Positions 37,221 through 48,168 of a stretch of DNA of 64,000 nt are shown piece by piece. Made by a program: the position numbers and the translations under genes. This DNA comes from Shewanella sp. HN-41 (GTDB taxonomy: Bacteria; Pseudomonadota; Gammaproteobacteria; Enterobacterales; Shewanellaceae), in NCBI RefSeq assembly GCF_000217915.1, contig NZ_AFOZ01000030.1, positions 38,682 through 102,681 of the forward strand, written 5' to 3'. Each line of letters begins with the position of its first letter. Position 1 is the stretch's first letter. A model generated the notes under the pieces. It saw nothing but the letters and a program-made list of their open reading frames with translations. It had not been told where the DNA came from and made no database searches.

Positions 37221-39155
37221 ATGGGCATTTTCGAGCATTACCAAAAGCGCTACGAACAAAAACTCGATGAAGAATACACTTTGCAGGAGTTTCTCGACAT
37301 CTGTAAAGAAGATCGCAGTGCTTACATGTCAGCATCTGAACGGCTCTTGCTTGCCATTGGTGAAGCAGAAGTCATAGATACCGCAAAAAATCCGATACTT
37401 AGCCGCATTTTTTCCAACCGTCTTATTTCACGTTATCCCGCATTTAAAGATTTCTTCGGCATGGAAGATGCGATTGAACAAATCGTGGCCTACCTCAAAC
37501 ACTCAGCTCAAGGCCTAGAGGAATCAAAGCAAATCCTGTATTTACTCGGTCCTGTGGGTGGTGGTAAATCATCATTGGCCGAAAAGCTCAAAGCGCTAAT
37601 GCAAAATGTCCCCATTTATATCCTGAGCGCAAACGGGGTACGCAGCCCAGTGAACGATCATCCCTTCTGCCTCTTTGACGCCGATGAAGATGGCCAACTA
37701 TTAAAAGATGAATTCAACATCCCTATCCGCTACCTAAAGACCATAATGTCACCTTGGGCAGTGAAAAGATTGCACGAATTTGGCGGCGATATTTCTAAAT
37801 TCCGCGTCGTTAAGGTTTTCCCTTCTATCCTCGATCAAATTGCGATAGCCAAAACGGAACCCGGTGATGAAAACAATCAAGATATTTCGTCTTTAGTGGG
37901 TAAAGTCGATATTCGTCAGCTTGAACACTTTTCCCAAGATGATGCCGATGCCTATGCCTATTCGGGGGCATTATGCCGCGCAAATCAAGGAATGATGGAG
38001 TTCGTCGAGATGTTTAAGGCACCGATAAAAGTGCTACATCCCCTACTTACCGCCACCCAAGAAGGCAATTATAACGGCACCGAAGGACTATCAGCCCTGC
38101 CCTATAGTGGCATCATTCTGGCTCATTCGAATGAATCGGAATGGTCAACGTTTAAAAACAATAAGAACAACGAAGCCTTCCTCGACCGTGTTTATATCGT
38201 CAAAGTACCCTACTGTTTACGGGTATCTGAAGAGCTACAAATCTATCAAAAGCTGCTCATTAACTCCGAGCTATCGAAAGCCCCCTGCGCTCCTGGTACC
38301 CTAGAAACCCTAGCGCAATTTAGTGTGCTATCGCGCCTAAAAGTACCTGAAAACTCCTCCATCTACTCTAAGATGCGGGTTTATAACGGGGAAAGCCTGA
38401 AAGATACCGATCCTAAGGCCAAGTCCTACCAAGAATATCGCGATTATGCAGGTGTCGATGAAGGGATGAATGGGCTATCTACCCGTTTCGCCTTTAAGAT
38501 CCTATCGCGGGTATTTAACTTCGATCACTCAGAAATTGCAGCTAATCCGGTGCACTTATTCTATGTGCTAGAACGCCAGATAGAGCAAGAGCAGTTCCCC
38601 AGTGATACCGCCGAACGCTATCTCGAGTTTTTAAAGGGCTACTTAATCCCTAAATACGTGGAGTTTATTGGTAAAGAAATTCAAACCGCTTACCTAGAGT
38701 CTTACTCTGAATACGGCCAAAATATCTTTGACCGCTACGTTACTTACGCCGATTTTTGGATCCAAGATCAGGAATACCGCGATCCAGAAACAGGTCAACT
38801 GTTCGATCGTGCGGCCCTCAATGCCGAACTGGAGAAAATAGAGAAACCCGCAGGGATCAGCAATCCCAAAGATTTCCGTAATGAAATTGTCAACTTCGTG
38901 CTGCGCGCCCGCGCTAACCATGAGGGTAATAATCCACTCTGGACCAGCTACGAGAAACTTCGCACTGTGATCGAGAAGAAAATGTTCTCCAACACTGAAG
39001 ATTTACTGCCGGTGATTTCCTTTAACGCCAAAACCTCGAATGACGATCAACGCAAACACGATGATTTTGTCAATCGCATGATGGAGAAAGGCTATACCAA
39101 GAAACAAGTCCGACTCTTGTCTGAGTGGTATTTACGGGTGCGTAAATCCTCTTAA
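37221..39155 (+). CDS. prkA: PrkA-type serine protein kinase (YeaG)
   Basis: A 644-residue protein, the same length as E. coli YeaG. The AAA-like half has the P-loop LGPVGGGKSSLAEKL near residue 110 and the C-terminal part is the PrkA kinase-like domain. It starts at ATG 37221 because GGGGG lies five bases upstream; an earlier ATG at 37191 has no site. YeaG is involved in nitrogen-starvation and stationary-phase stress responses in E. coli. It leads a three-gene set with yeaH and spoVR. The 204-bp stretch between the sodB terminator and this start shows no other gene. Confidence 0.95.
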   Translation: MGIFEHYQKRYEQKLDEEYTLQEFLDICKEDRSAYMSASERLLLAIGEAEVIDTAKNPILSRIFSNRLISRYPAFKDFFGMEDAIEQIVAYLKHSAQGLEESKQILYLLGPVGGGKSSLAEKLKALMQNVPIYILSANGVRSPVNDHPFCLFDADEDGQLLKDEFNIPIRYLKTIMSPWAVKRLHEFGGDISKFRVVKVFPSILDQIAIAKTEPGDENNQDISSLVGKVDIRQLEHFSQDDADAYAYSGALCRANQGMMEFVEMFKAPIKVLHPLLTATQEGNYNGTEGLSALPYSGIILAHSNESEWSTFKNNKNNEAFLDRVYIVKVPYCLRVSEELQIYQKLLINSELSKAPCAPGTLETLAQFSVLSRLKVPENSSIYSKMRVYNGESLKDTDPKAKSYQEYRDYAGVDEGMNGLSTRFAFKILSRVFNFDHSEIAANPVHLFYVLERQIEQEQFPSDTAERYLEFLKGYLIPKYVEFIGKEIQTAYLESYSEYGQNIFDRYVTYADFWIQDQEYRDPETGQLFDRAALNAELEKIEKPAGISNPKDFRNEIVNFVLRARANHEGNNPLWTSYEKLRTVIEKKMFSNTEDLLPVISFNAKTSNDDQRKHDDFVNRMMEKGYTKKQVRLLSEWYLRVRKSS

Positions 39156-39221
39156 ACTTGCGCTCGCTAAGTACAGGGCTTTGGTGCTACCAAAGCCTTC
39201 GCTAGGGTTTGGGAGGTGCGT

Positions 39222-40490
39222 ATGGCGAACTTTATCGACAGACGGTTGAATGCGAAAGGAAAAAGCACTGTCAACCGTCAACGCTTTATCAATAGATATA
39301 AGCAACAAATCAAAAAAGCCGTCAGCGATGCGGTGACGCGCCGCAGTGTAACGGATGTAGATAAAGGCGAAAAAATCAGTATTCCTACGCGGGATATCAG
39401 TGAACCTATGTTTCACCAGGGCAAGGGTGGTGTCAGGGACAGAGTGCATCCCGGAAATGATCAATTTGCCCGTGGAGACAAAATCGATAGGCCCCTCGGT
39501 GGCGCAGGCGGCGGTGCGGGTAAAGGTGATGCCTCGGATTCAGGCGAAGGGAACGATGATTTTGTCTTTGAAATTTCAAAGGATGAATACCTAGAACTAT
39601 TATTTGAAGACTTAGAATTACCTAACCTGCAAAAAAATCGCCTCAATAAATTAGTAGAGTATCAGGTTTATCGTGCCGGATTTACCAACGATGGCGTCCC
39701 CGCCAACATCAATATTGTCCGCTCCCTACGTTCATCACTGGCACGTCGCATTGCAATGTCGGCGAGTAAAAAGAAGCTATTAAAGGAATTAGAACAAGAG
39801 TTAGCGGAGCTTGAGAATATCCCAGGAACTCAGGCAGAGCTGATCCTCGATTTAAAGGCTCAAATAGAGGAGTTAAAACAAAAGATTGCTAATGTTCCCT
39901 TTATCGATACCTTCGACCTACGCTTTAATAACTTTGCCAAACGGGAAATTCCTTCTAGCCAAGCGGTCATGTTTTGCCTGATGGACGTGTCTGGCTCTAT
40001 GGATCAAGCGACCAAGGACATGGCAAAGCGCTTTTATATTTTGCTTTACCTCTTCCTGACTCGGACCTATAAAAACCTTGAGGTGGTATACATTCGCCAC
40101 CATACCCAGGCTAAAGAAGTCGACGAGCATGAGTTCTTCTACTCCCAGGAAACCGGTGGCACCATAGTGTCCAGCGCATTAAAACTAATGCATGAAATTC
40201 AACAGGCACGCTATCCCGCCGATGAATGGAACATTTATGCCGCCCAAGCCTCAGACGGTGATAACTGGGCCGATGATTCCCCAACGTGTCGGCAGATATT
40301 AGAGCAAAAAATTCTGCCGTTAGTACGCTACTTTAGCTATATCGAAATCACCAATCGCGCCCACCAAACCCTGTGGCGCGAGTACGAATCCCTACAACAG
40401 CATTACGATAACATTGCGGTGCAACATATTCGTCAAGCAGAAGATATCTACCCTGTATTTAGAGAGTTGTTTAAGAAGCAGGCGGTTTAA
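39222..40490 (+). CDS. yeaH: DUF444 protein with VWA domain (YeaH)
   Basis: A 422-residue protein. The N-terminal part is basic ([20 protein letters not shown]), with a Gly-rich linker near residues 85-105 ([11 protein letters not shown]) and a C-terminal von Willebrand A-like domain with the MIDAS motif MDVSGSMDQ. It starts at ATG 39222; the upstream in-frame codon is GTG within the ribosome site GGGAGG. It follows prkA by 66 bp, as yeaH follows yeaG in E. coli. Likely a partner or target of the kinase. Confidence 0.94.
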   Translation: MANFIDRRLNAKGKSTVNRQRFINRYKQQIKKAVSDAVTRRSVTDVDKGEKISIPTRDISEPMFHQGKGGVRDRVHPGNDQFARGDKIDRPLGGAGGGAGKGDASDSGEGNDDFVFEISKDEYLELLFEDLELPNLQKNRLNKLVEYQVYRAGFTNDGVPANINIVRSLRSSLARRIAMSASKKKLLKELEQELAELENIPGTQAELILDLKAQIEELKQKIANVPFIDTFDLRFNNFAKREIPSSQAVMFCLMDVSGSMDQATKDMAKRFYILLYLFLTRTYKNLEVVYIRHHTQAKEVDEHEFFYSQETGGTIVSSALKLMHEIQQARYPADEWNIYAAQASDGDNWADDSPTCRQILEQKILPLVRYFSYIEITNRAHQTLWREYESLQQHYDNIAVQHIRQAEDIYPVFRELFKKQAV

Positions 40491-40499
40491 GGGGGTATT

Positions 40500-42020
40500 A
40501 TGGGGAAGAAATCAAGAACACCACTGAGCGATGGTCCCGATTGGAGCTTTGAGTTGCTGCAGGACTATCTGAAGGAAATTGAACGTGTAGCCGCTCTATA
40601 CAAACTCAGCGCCTACCCTAATCAAATTGAAGTTATCACCGCAGAACAGATGATGGACGCCTATGCGGGTATAGGGATGCCCATAGGGTACACCCATTGG
40701 TCTTTTGGCAAGCGTTTTATCGAAACAGAGCAAGGCTATAAACGTGGACAAATGGGCCTTGCCTACGAGATTGTGATTAACTCAAACCCTTGTATTGCCT
40801 ATTTGATGGAGGAAAATACTATCACGATGCAGGCGCTGGTAATTGCGCACGCATGTTTTGGACACAATAGTTTCTTTAAAAATAACTACTTATTTAAAAC
40901 TTGGACAGATGCCAGTTCGATCATCGATTACTTAGTCTTTGCCAAAAACTACATCAGTGACTGCGAACAGAGATACGGGGTTGAACAAGTCGAAAGCGTG
41001 ATTGACTCCTGCCATGCGCTGATGAATTACGGCGTCGACCGTTACAAACGACCTTCGGAAATCTCCTTCCGTGAAGAACAAGCCAGACAGAAAGACCGTG
41101 AAGCCTATCTACAGAGTCAAGTGAATGACCTTTGGCGCACTATCCCAAACCAACTACAGGGTCAATCTGAAGCTAAAAAACGTCGTTTCCCCGCAGAGCC
41201 GCAGGAAAATATTCTCTATTTCATCGAAAAAAATGCCCCATTGCTCGAGCCTTGGCAACGGGAGATCATCCGCATAGTGCGTAAAATGGCCCAATATTTT
41301 TACCCACAAAAACAAACACAAGTGATGAACGAAGGCTGGGCGACCTTCTGGCATTACACTATCTTAAACCACCTATATGATGACGGTGTGGTAACAGACC
41401 GTTTTATGATGGAGTTTTTACAGAGCCATACTGGTGTTGTCGCACAACCCGAGTACAACAGCCGTTACTACAATGGCATTAACCCCTATGCCTTAGGTTT
41501 TGCCATGTTCTCCGATATCCGGCGTATTTGTGAAAATCCAACCGAAGAAGATAAGGTTTGGTTTCCTGAGATTGCTGGAAGTGATTGGCTAGAAACATTG
41601 CATTTTGCCATGCAAAATTTTAAGGATGAGAGTTTTATCAGCCAATATCTCTCTCCTCGAGTCATCCGCCAATTTAAATTATTTGGCATTCATGACGATG
41701 AAAAACGCAATTATTTATCAGTATCCGCTATCCATGATGAACAAGGTTATCAAGATATTCGGCAATTATTGTCGCAACAGTATAACCTGTCGAATATTGA
41801 ACCTAATATTCAAGTTCATAATGTTGAAATAAATGGTGATAGATCTTTAACCTTAAGATATGTGCCGAGTAACGATATCCCCCTCGCAAATACCTATAAA
41901 GAAGTATTGAAACACTTACATCGGCTATGGGGATTTACAGTAACGCTTGAGCAAAAAAATACCGATGCCAGTATTAATATTTTAGCGACCTGTCCTGAAT
42001 TAGTTAAATCAGAATTGTAA
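40500..42020 (+). CDS. ycgB: SpoVR family protein (YcgB)
   Basis: A 506-residue soluble protein of the SpoVR family. Conserved blocks include DWSFELLQDYLKEIERVA at the N terminus, IAHACFGHNSFFKNNYLF (His-rich) and MNEGWATFWHYTILN. It is nine bases after yeaH, so kinase, VWA protein and SpoVR are one operon here, whereas in E. coli ycgB is separate from yeaGH. In Bacillus SpoVR affects spore cortex; its molecular role here is unknown. Confidence 0.93.
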   Translation: MGKKSRTPLSDGPDWSFELLQDYLKEIERVAALYKLSAYPNQIEVITAEQMMDAYAGIGMPIGYTHWSFGKRFIETEQGYKRGQMGLAYEIVINSNPCIAYLMEENTITMQALVIAHACFGHNSFFKNNYLFKTWTDASSIIDYLVFAKNYISDCEQRYGVEQVESVIDSCHALMNYGVDRYKRPSEISFREEQARQKDREAYLQSQVNDLWRTIPNQLQGQSEAKKRRFPAEPQENILYFIEKNAPLLEPWQREIIRIVRKMAQYFYPQKQTQVMNEGWATFWHYTILNHLYDDGVVTDRFMMEFLQSHTGVVAQPEYNSRYYNGINPYALGFAMFSDIRRICENPTEEDKVWFPEIAGSDWLETLHFAMQNFKDESFISQYLSPRVIRQFKLFGIHDDEKRNYLSVSAIHDEQGYQDIRQLLSQQYNLSNIEPNIQVHNVEINGDRSLTLRYVPSNDIPLANTYKEVLKHLHRLWGFTVTLEQKNTDASINILATCPELVKSEL

Positions 42021-42025
42021 AAGTA

Positions 42026-42054
42026 AAAAGCCGTTTCCAATGGAAACGGCTTTT
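42026..42054. terminator. Terminator after the prkA-yeaH-spoVR operon
   Basis: AAAAGCCGTTTCC and GGAAACGGCTTTT flank a three-base loop between convergent spoVR and fadR. Confidence 0.88.
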
Positions 42055-42093
42055 AAAAACACCTGTCATTTACCCCACACCAAGGGGGTGGAA

Positions 42094-42810
42094 TTAATTA
42101 TCCTGTGCGATGGATGCGGGCATATCGTCCCGTAATTGTAACCACATTTTGCCACTGTTAATGCCATAGGTACGCATTAGGGCAGGTACATCGACATAAT
42201 TTTTTGCCTTTGCTAACACTTCTAATTCTTTATAGAAGTTTAAAGCCAGCAAACGCGCCTCTGGACTACTGAAATAATAGCGCCCCACTCGGCTATATAA
42301 ACCTTTAAAGCCATTTAGGATCAACACATAGAGTGGATTCCCAGACGAAAATGCTAGGGTGTGATGCAGTAAATAGTCATATTCAGCGAAAGATTCAGCC
42401 GTATCTTCTAATTGGTGAATTTTTGCCAACACACCGACCGCTGTTTCAGGGTTGTAACGCAGTGCACCACGAAAATAAATTGCACTGACATTCGTTCTGG
42501 CCGAGAGCAGTTGGTCCACCAGCACAGGAAAACCTTCGGGATTGAGATCGGCAATCGTCTCAAGAATATTTAAACCTGAGGTTTCCCAAAAATTGTTCAC
42601 CCGTGTCGGTTTACCATGTTGAATTTTTAACCAACCATCACGAGCTAGACGCTGTAGCACTTCACGCAAGGTGGTGCGTGTCACACCGATCAACTCAGAA
42701 AGCTCACGTTCAGCCGGTAAAATGGACCCTGGTGGGAATTTATTTTCCCAAATTGATCTCACAATATACTTCTCTGCAAAACTTGCAGGTCCTTTGGCAT
42801 TGATAATCAT
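42094..42810 (-). CDS. fadR: Fatty-acid metabolism regulator FadR
   Basis: A 238-residue GntR-family regulator. The DNA-binding half reads [45 protein letters not shown], nearly the same as E. coli FadR, followed by the FadR acyl-CoA-binding domain. It represses beta-oxidation and activates fatty-acid synthesis, and is released by long-chain acyl-CoA. ATG 42810 matches the known N terminus ([17 protein letters not shown]). It is divergent from nhaB, as in E. coli. Confidence 0.96.
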   Translation of the reverse strand: MIINAKGPASFAEKYIVRSIWENKFPPGSILPAERELSELIGVTRTTLREVLQRLARDGWLKIQHGKPTRVNNFWETSGLNILETIADLNPEGFPVLVDQLLSARTNVSAIYFRGALRYNPETAVGVLAKIHQLEDTAESFAEYDYLLHHTLAFSSGNPLYVLILNGFKGLYSRVGRYYFSSPEARLLALNFYKELEVLAKAKNYVDVPALMRTYGINSGKMWLQLRDDMPASIAQDN

Positions 42811-43112
42811 CAGCCCACTTATCCAGTTGTTGTACGTCGTAATGGTCACTGATCATACCAGAGCGGTAAAAAATGGAAACCATTGACTGAAAATCCCCGC
42901 ACTGTGTCGGTATAAATGTCACAAAACGCTCAAAAAACAGACTAACCTCAAGACTTATTGAGCAAATTTTGCCGATTAGCTCCGCTTTTTGAAGTATGAG
43001 TTCCAGTATCTCATTACATTAGCATTCTCTTTAGGCTAGACTGATTTGCAAACACGGGTAAATACAACATAACACGTGCAAATTTTTCAACATAATAAGT
43101 AGAGAGGATGCC

Positions 43113-44711
43113 ATGCCGGTGACAATGAGCCAGGCGTTTATTGGGAACTTCTTAGGGAATTCCCCTAAGTGGTACAAAATCGCAATACTGTCATTTTTAA
43201 TAATCAACCCAATACTCTTTTTTTATGTCAGCCCCTTTGTGGCTGGTTGGGTATTAGTGCTTGAGTTTATTTTTACCTTAGCCATGGCATTAAAATGCTA
43301 TCCACTACAACCCGGTGGTCTATTAGCCATAGAAGCCGTTGCTATTGGTATGACCTCGGCCAGTCAAGTTCTGCATGAAATAGAAGCTAACCTCGAAGTA
43401 TTGCTGTTGCTGGTCTTTATGGTGGCCGGTATTTATTTCATGAAGCAATTGCTGTTATTTGCCTTCACGAAAATGATCACTAAAGTGCGCTCAAAAATTT
43501 TAGTGTCCTTGATGTTCTGCCTAGCCTCCGCCTTCTTATCTGCATTCTTAGATGCATTAACGGTTATTGCGGTCATTATTGCAGTCGCGGTGGGGTTCTA
43601 TGCGATTTATCACAAAGTGGCTTCAGGAAAAGACTTCTCGGCCGATCATGATCATACCTCTGAAGACAAGAACGGCGATGATAATCAACTTGACGAAGCA
43701 GAATTAGAGTCATTCCGTGGTTTTCTACGTAACCTATTGATGCATGCGGGGGTGGGAACTGCACTCGGTGGGGTTTGCACTATGGTGGGCGAACCACAGA
43801 ACTTGATCATTGCTGCCCAAGCAAATTGGCAATTTGGTGAGTTTGCAATACGTATGTCACCCGTGACTGTGCCCGTGCTGATTGCGGGGATCCTGACTTG
43901 TTATTTAGTTGAAAAATTCCATATTTTTGGTTATGGAGCCAAACTTCCCGATGCCGTACATAGGATCCTATGTGAATATGCGGCCTACGAAGATGCCCGC
44001 CGCACCAACAAAGACAATATCAAGCTAATCATACAAGCGTTAGTGGGGATCTGGTTGATTGCAGGTCTAGCCTTGCATTTAGCATCCGTCGGTTTAATTG
44101 GTTTATCTGTCATTATTTTAACCACAGCCTTCAACGGCGTGACCGATGAACACGCGCTCGGAAAAGCCTTCGAAGAAGCATTACCCTTCACTGCGCTTTT
44201 GGCGGTATTTTTTGCCGTGGTCGGGGTCATTATTGATCAACAATTATTTGCTCCGGTTATTCAATGGGCACTGAGCTATCAAGGAAATACACAATTAGTT
44301 ATCTTCTATATCGCCAATGGTTTGTTGTCCATGGTGAGCGATAACGTGTTTGTGGGCACGGTTTACATTAACGAAGTTAAAGCCGCCCTGATTAACGGAC
44401 AAATTACCCGCGATCAATTCGACCTGTTAGCGGTGGCCATTAACACTGGTACTAACTTGCCTTCGGTGGCGACACCAAACGGTCAAGCAGCGTTCCTATT
44501 CTTACTAACCTCAGCCCTCGCCCCGCTCATTCGTTTATCCTATGGCAGAATGGTGTGGATGGCTCTCCCCTACACTATCGTTTTGTCGATAGTCGGTGTG
44601 TTAGCGATTGAGACAGGTTTCTTAGAACAGGCAACGCAATACTTCTACGACTCACAGATGATCATGCATCACAGCGCAAAAGAAGTGATTGGGGGTGCCA
44701 CTGGGCACTAA
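43113..44711 (+). CDS. nhaB: Na+/H+ antiporter NhaB
   Basis: A 532-residue inner-membrane antiporter with about 12 helices; family segments include [17 protein letters not shown] and [38 protein letters not shown]. It exports sodium in exchange for protons. AGAGG lies five bases upstream of the ATG. It is divergent from fadR and followed by dsbB. Confidence 0.96.
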   Translation: MPVTMSQAFIGNFLGNSPKWYKIAILSFLIINPILFFYVSPFVAGWVLVLEFIFTLAMALKCYPLQPGGLLAIEAVAIGMTSASQVLHEIEANLEVLLLLVFMVAGIYFMKQLLLFAFTKMITKVRSKILVSLMFCLASAFLSAFLDALTVIAVIIAVAVGFYAIYHKVASGKDFSADHDHTSEDKNGDDNQLDEAELESFRGFLRNLLMHAGVGTALGGVCTMVGEPQNLIIAAQANWQFGEFAIRMSPVTVPVLIAGILTCYLVEKFHIFGYGAKLPDAVHRILCEYAAYEDARRTNKDNIKLIIQALVGIWLIAGLALHLASVGLIGLSVIILTTAFNGVTDEHALGKAFEEALPFTALLAVFFAVVGVIIDQQLFAPVIQWALSYQGNTQLVIFYIANGLLSMVSDNVFVGTVYINEVKAALINGQITRDQFDLLAVAINTGTNLPSVATPNGQAAFLFLLTSALAPLIRLSYGRMVWMALPYTIVLSIVGVLAIETGFLEQATQYFYDSQMIMHHSAKEVIGGATGH

Positions 44712-44750
44712 CATTGAGTTGACTGAACTTTCTTAAATGAGTAGAGTCCA

Positions 44751-44780
44751 AAAAACGCCCCCAGCCTTTGAGGGCGTTTT
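44751..44780 (+). terminator. Terminator after nhaB
   Basis: AAAACGCCC and GGGCGTTTT are the arms. It lies between nhaB and the chosen start of dsbB, so it helps exclude the longer dsbB start at 44737. Confidence 0.75.
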
Positions 44781-44802
44781 CGTTACTATGGAGCCCACAT
44801 CT

Positions 44803-45330
44803 TTGACAGTACTAACTCGCTTTGCCCATTCCCGAATCTCTTGGTTGGTCCTAGGCGGCACAGCCCTATGCTTAGAGGCGGCTGCACTGTATTTTCAATA
44901 TGTTATGAAACTCGATCCCTGTGTGATGTGTATCTACCAAAGATTAGCCGTGTTTGGTATTTTTGCGGCTGGGATCATTGGGATCATGGCTCCTCAGTAT
45001 CTGATCGTGCGCATTTTAGCGGCGCTCGGTTGGGCTGTGAGTGCAACATGGGGACTGAAACTCGCCCTAGCGCTAGTGGATATGCAAAATAACCCTTCAC
45101 CTTTTTCAACCTGTTCCTTTTTACCAGACTTCCCTGCCTGGATGCCACTTCATGAATGGTTTCCTGCGGTCATGTTGCCAACGGGCATGTGTACCGATGT
45201 GCCCTGGCAATTTATGGGGGTAACAATGGCCGAGTGGATGGTTGTGGCATTCAGTGGTTTCCTCGTCGTTTGGCTGCTGTTTATCGTACCAATCCTCAGC
45301 GGCTCGACTAAGCCTTCTCTGTATAAATAA
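44803..45330 (+). CDS. dsbB: Disulfide bond formation protein DsbB
   Basis: A 175-residue inner-membrane quinone-dependent oxidase with four helices. The first active pair is CVMC after KLDP and the second is the Cys in FSTCSFL and in PTGMC. It reoxidises DsbA. I chose TTG 44803, which gives [11 protein letters not shown] and the family length and has GGAG nine bases upstream; ATG 44788 is in frame but has no good ribosome site. It follows nhaB as in E. coli. Confidence 0.93.
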   Translation: MTVLTRFAHSRISWLVLGGTALCLEAAALYFQYVMKLDPCVMCIYQRLAVFGIFAAGIIGIMAPQYLIVRILAALGWAVSATWGLKLALALVDMQNNPSPFSTCSFLPDFPAWMPLHEWFPAVMLPTGMCTDVPWQFMGVTMAEWMVVAFSGFLVVWLLFIVPILSGSTKPSLYK

Positions 45331-45338
45331 CTTAAGCT

Positions 45339-45362
45339 AAGGCAGGTATTACACCTGCCTTT
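45339..45362 (+). terminator. Terminator after dsbB
   Basis: AAGGCAGGT and ACCTGCCTT form a short stem close after the stop codon, followed by T residues. Confidence 0.65.
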
Positions 45363-45471
45363 CTACGCTACCGCTGGTAAAGTTTACGGTTTTAATCAGT
45401 GAGTTTCCGCCATCTCCTCATCTTTGATATAAGCTAATAGCAAAAGAGCGAAAAAGCGCTACACTGGCTCA

Positions 45472-48111
45472 ATGGAAAGCGTATTACGGAACGCTGCTAT
45501 GGCGGACAAAAGCTCAACCACTGAATCACAACCCCCCTTGACTCAATGGCAAAACAGCTTGCCCTTTAAATTCAGTCTTATTCAACTCGTTATCGCCAGT
45601 ATTCTGATTTTTAGTACCGCTTGGGTGATGCTTAGCATTCAAAATCAACAGATCACGGAGCAACAGGCGGTACTGAATCAAAACCATGGCCAAATTGTGA
45701 TCGCCAAATTACAGGAAATGACCTCTCAGGTTGAAAATCTCGTCAGTGCTATCAGTAATATCGCCATGCTATATCGTTATGATAAGCCACAACTGAGTAA
45801 AGCTATACCTGCCTTATTTTCTATTGAAAATCAGAAAGATGTTATTTCTGGCGGTGGAGTTTGGCCAGAGCCAGACAGTTTCAACCAGCAGAAATTTCGC
45901 GACAGCCTCTTCTGGTCGCACAATATCCACAATGAATTGATTGCAATAGACACCTATAACGATCAGGCTTTTCCAAGTTACCACACAGAGGAATGGTATC
46001 GCCCGACACGCTTTTTCCCTGCAGGAAGAACCTTTTGGTCTAAATCCTACGTCGATCCTACAACCCATGAACCCATGATCACTGCCTCCGGTGCTATGTG
46101 GATGGAACATCAGTTTATTGGTGCTGCAACTGTGGATATCAGTTTAGGAAAGCTCGATATCTTACTGCGAAATGCAATGGCGGATGTCGGTGGCTATGTC
46201 ATCGCCCTCGACCACCAAAATCAAGTGTTAGCCTATCCACACTCTAAGGATCACAACCAACCTCAAACCAATGCGACTCAAACGTTACTCACCTTCGATG
46301 CACTAGCCAAATCAACATTAGCCTTTGCACCTGTTGCCTCGGCGCTCGCCAACGCCGATCGCACCTTTGTGGAGCAAGCCATTGCACAGCGCGTGTTTAC
46401 CCAAGAGCAAATGGACAACCTCACCCGCTTAAGTAAAGATAACGAGCGGGAAATGCTTGCCGCCATAGTGAATAGCAACGCACTAAACCAATTTACGGTA
46501 CCGAAGCTATTGGCTTCAATTTCCTTAGTAACTGATCCTATTCTGAACACGCCCTCGCTAGTGTCCATTTTCCTCATGCCGAATACCTATTGGAAAATAT
46601 TAGTCGTCACTCCCATTGCGCCATTACAAGATACTGCGATGCATTTGGTTGAAAAAATAGGCATATATCTGGTTTCTATTCAGTTGCTTGGACTCATTTT
46701 ACTGTTCTTATTGCAACATAGACTGTTTATTTCACCCATTATGGAGATGGTTCAGGCGCTCAAACGTAACGATCCTGCATCCATTGAAATCAAAGCGAAT
46801 CAACGCCACGATGAAATTGGCTTATTGGCAAAAACCTTTTTATCACGCACTCAACAACTCGAAGTGGCGATGGCCAGCTTAGATGCCAGCAATCTAGCCT
46901 TAGAGCAACAACTACAGAGTCAACAACTCTTTCAACAGGAACTGAATTTCCATAAAGAACAGCTACGAGCTTTACTAAAGTTCTCACCTAATCTGATTTA
47001 TATCAAAGATTTAAATGGAAAGTATATTCTCGTTAACGATAAATACTGTGAAGTGCTTGGAATTGAGCGCCGACGAATTATTGGTGCATCTGACTTCGAT
47101 CTGTTCCACAGTCAACTTGCTCTGATTTACCAGCAAAACGATCAAAGGGTCACCCACAGCCGTGACGCTATCAATTTTGAAGAAGTCATCCCCTCCCACC
47201 GCGGAGAATTAGTGTATCAGATGACAAAATTTGACATTAAAGATGATGAAGACCATTCGATCGCCGTTGGTGCAATCGGCTTTGATATTGATCTGCGTAA
47301 ACGCCAAGAACTGGAGATAGAAAAGCTCCTGCAAACTCAGGTCGTCAGCATACAAAAACAGCAAAACAAAACCCAATTAGCCAACGATGAAAATGCTCAG
47401 TTACGCCAGCAACTTGCGCTCATCCACCATGAAATAGCACAACAACAGCAACTCAATCTAAGTCGGTTACAAAGCCAAAAATTAATGCAGAACTTTCTTG
47501 CCGATATAATGACACAACTGATGCAGGAGCAAGACCATCTACTTGGGCAAATTTGTCAAACTCAAGCCGAGGCGAACCCAGAATATCAAACTCATACCAT
47601 CGAGTTGATGGCACTCCAAGCCGATAGATTGAGGCATATTTCGCAGTTATTTACCGCCCATCAATCCGATATTAGGCCATTGCATCTTGCCCAATTTATT
47701 CGCCATTTACTCGGGTTATTACAAGGGCAACTTATGCGGGCAAATGTCAACGTGAGTCTAACATGCGATGAAAATTTGATTGTCGATGGGAGTTCATGGC
47801 AATACCTACAATTCTTTTACCGGCTCATTTGCAACACTTTGAATCATGCATTTAAAGAACACAATCAGTCCCGGGAACTGCACATAAATATCACAAGGCA
47901 AGGTAATAAACTTCACGTACAACTCAGCGACAATGGTGTGGGTATGACTGAGTCACAACTCACCCAGTTGAGACAGGAAATGGCGCAGGATCTCTGCCTT
48001 GGCACGCTCACCTGCCTAAGCTTATGGGTGAAAAATGATCTTAACGGTGTGCTATCCCTTGAAAGTGAACTCAACAAAGGTACGCAAGTTGTTTGCAGTT
48101 GGCCATTATAA
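45472..48111 (+). CDS. Sensor histidine kinase-like protein with Cache, HAMP and PAS domains
   Basis: An 879-residue membrane sensor. TM1 is at about residues 30-55, followed by a large periplasmic dCache-type domain (60-375) with FRDSLFWSHNIHNELI and FWSKSYVDPTTHEPMITASG, TM2 (about 395-420), HAMP, coiled coil, a PAS domain (LLKFSPNLIYIKDLNGKYILVNDKYCEVLG), another coil and a C-terminal HATPase-like domain with N box (RLICNTLNHAFKE), G1 (DNGVGM) and terminal NKGTQVVCSWPL. In the expected dimerisation helix (QSQKLMQNFLADIMTQLMQEQ) I see no phospho-acceptor His. No response regulator is adjacent. It may be a signal relay without kinase activity, or use an atypical His. Confidence 0.8.
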   Translation: MESVLRNAAMADKSSTTESQPPLTQWQNSLPFKFSLIQLVIASILIFSTAWVMLSIQNQQITEQQAVLNQNHGQIVIAKLQEMTSQVENLVSAISNIAMLYRYDKPQLSKAIPALFSIENQKDVISGGGVWPEPDSFNQQKFRDSLFWSHNIHNELIAIDTYNDQAFPSYHTEEWYRPTRFFPAGRTFWSKSYVDPTTHEPMITASGAMWMEHQFIGAATVDISLGKLDILLRNAMADVGGYVIALDHQNQVLAYPHSKDHNQPQTNATQTLLTFDALAKSTLAFAPVASALANADRTFVEQAIAQRVFTQEQMDNLTRLSKDNEREMLAAIVNSNALNQFTVPKLLASISLVTDPILNTPSLVSIFLMPNTYWKILVVTPIAPLQDTAMHLVEKIGIYLVSIQLLGLILLFLLQHRLFISPIMEMVQALKRNDPASIEIKANQRHDEIGLLAKTFLSRTQQLEVAMASLDASNLALEQQLQSQQLFQQELNFHKEQLRALLKFSPNLIYIKDLNGKYILVNDKYCEVLGIERRRIIGASDFDLFHSQLALIYQQNDQRVTHSRDAINFEEVIPSHRGELVYQMTKFDIKDDEDHSIAVGAIGFDIDLRKRQELEIEKLLQTQVVSIQKQQNKTQLANDENAQLRQQLALIHHEIAQQQQLNLSRLQSQKLMQNFLADIMTQLMQEQDHLLGQICQTQAEANPEYQTHTIELMALQADRLRHISQLFTAHQSDIRPLHLAQFIRHLLGLLQGQLMRANVNVSLTCDENLIVDGSSWQYLQFFYRLICNTLNHAFKEHNQSRELHINITRQGNKLHVQLSDNGVGMTESQLTQLRQEMAQDLCLGTLTCLSLWVKNDLNGVLSLESELNKGTQVVCSWPL

Positions 48112-48168
48112 ATCCCCCGCACACACCCTCTAGATTAAAACTGATTTCATGCCGCAAAAATCATGAAA

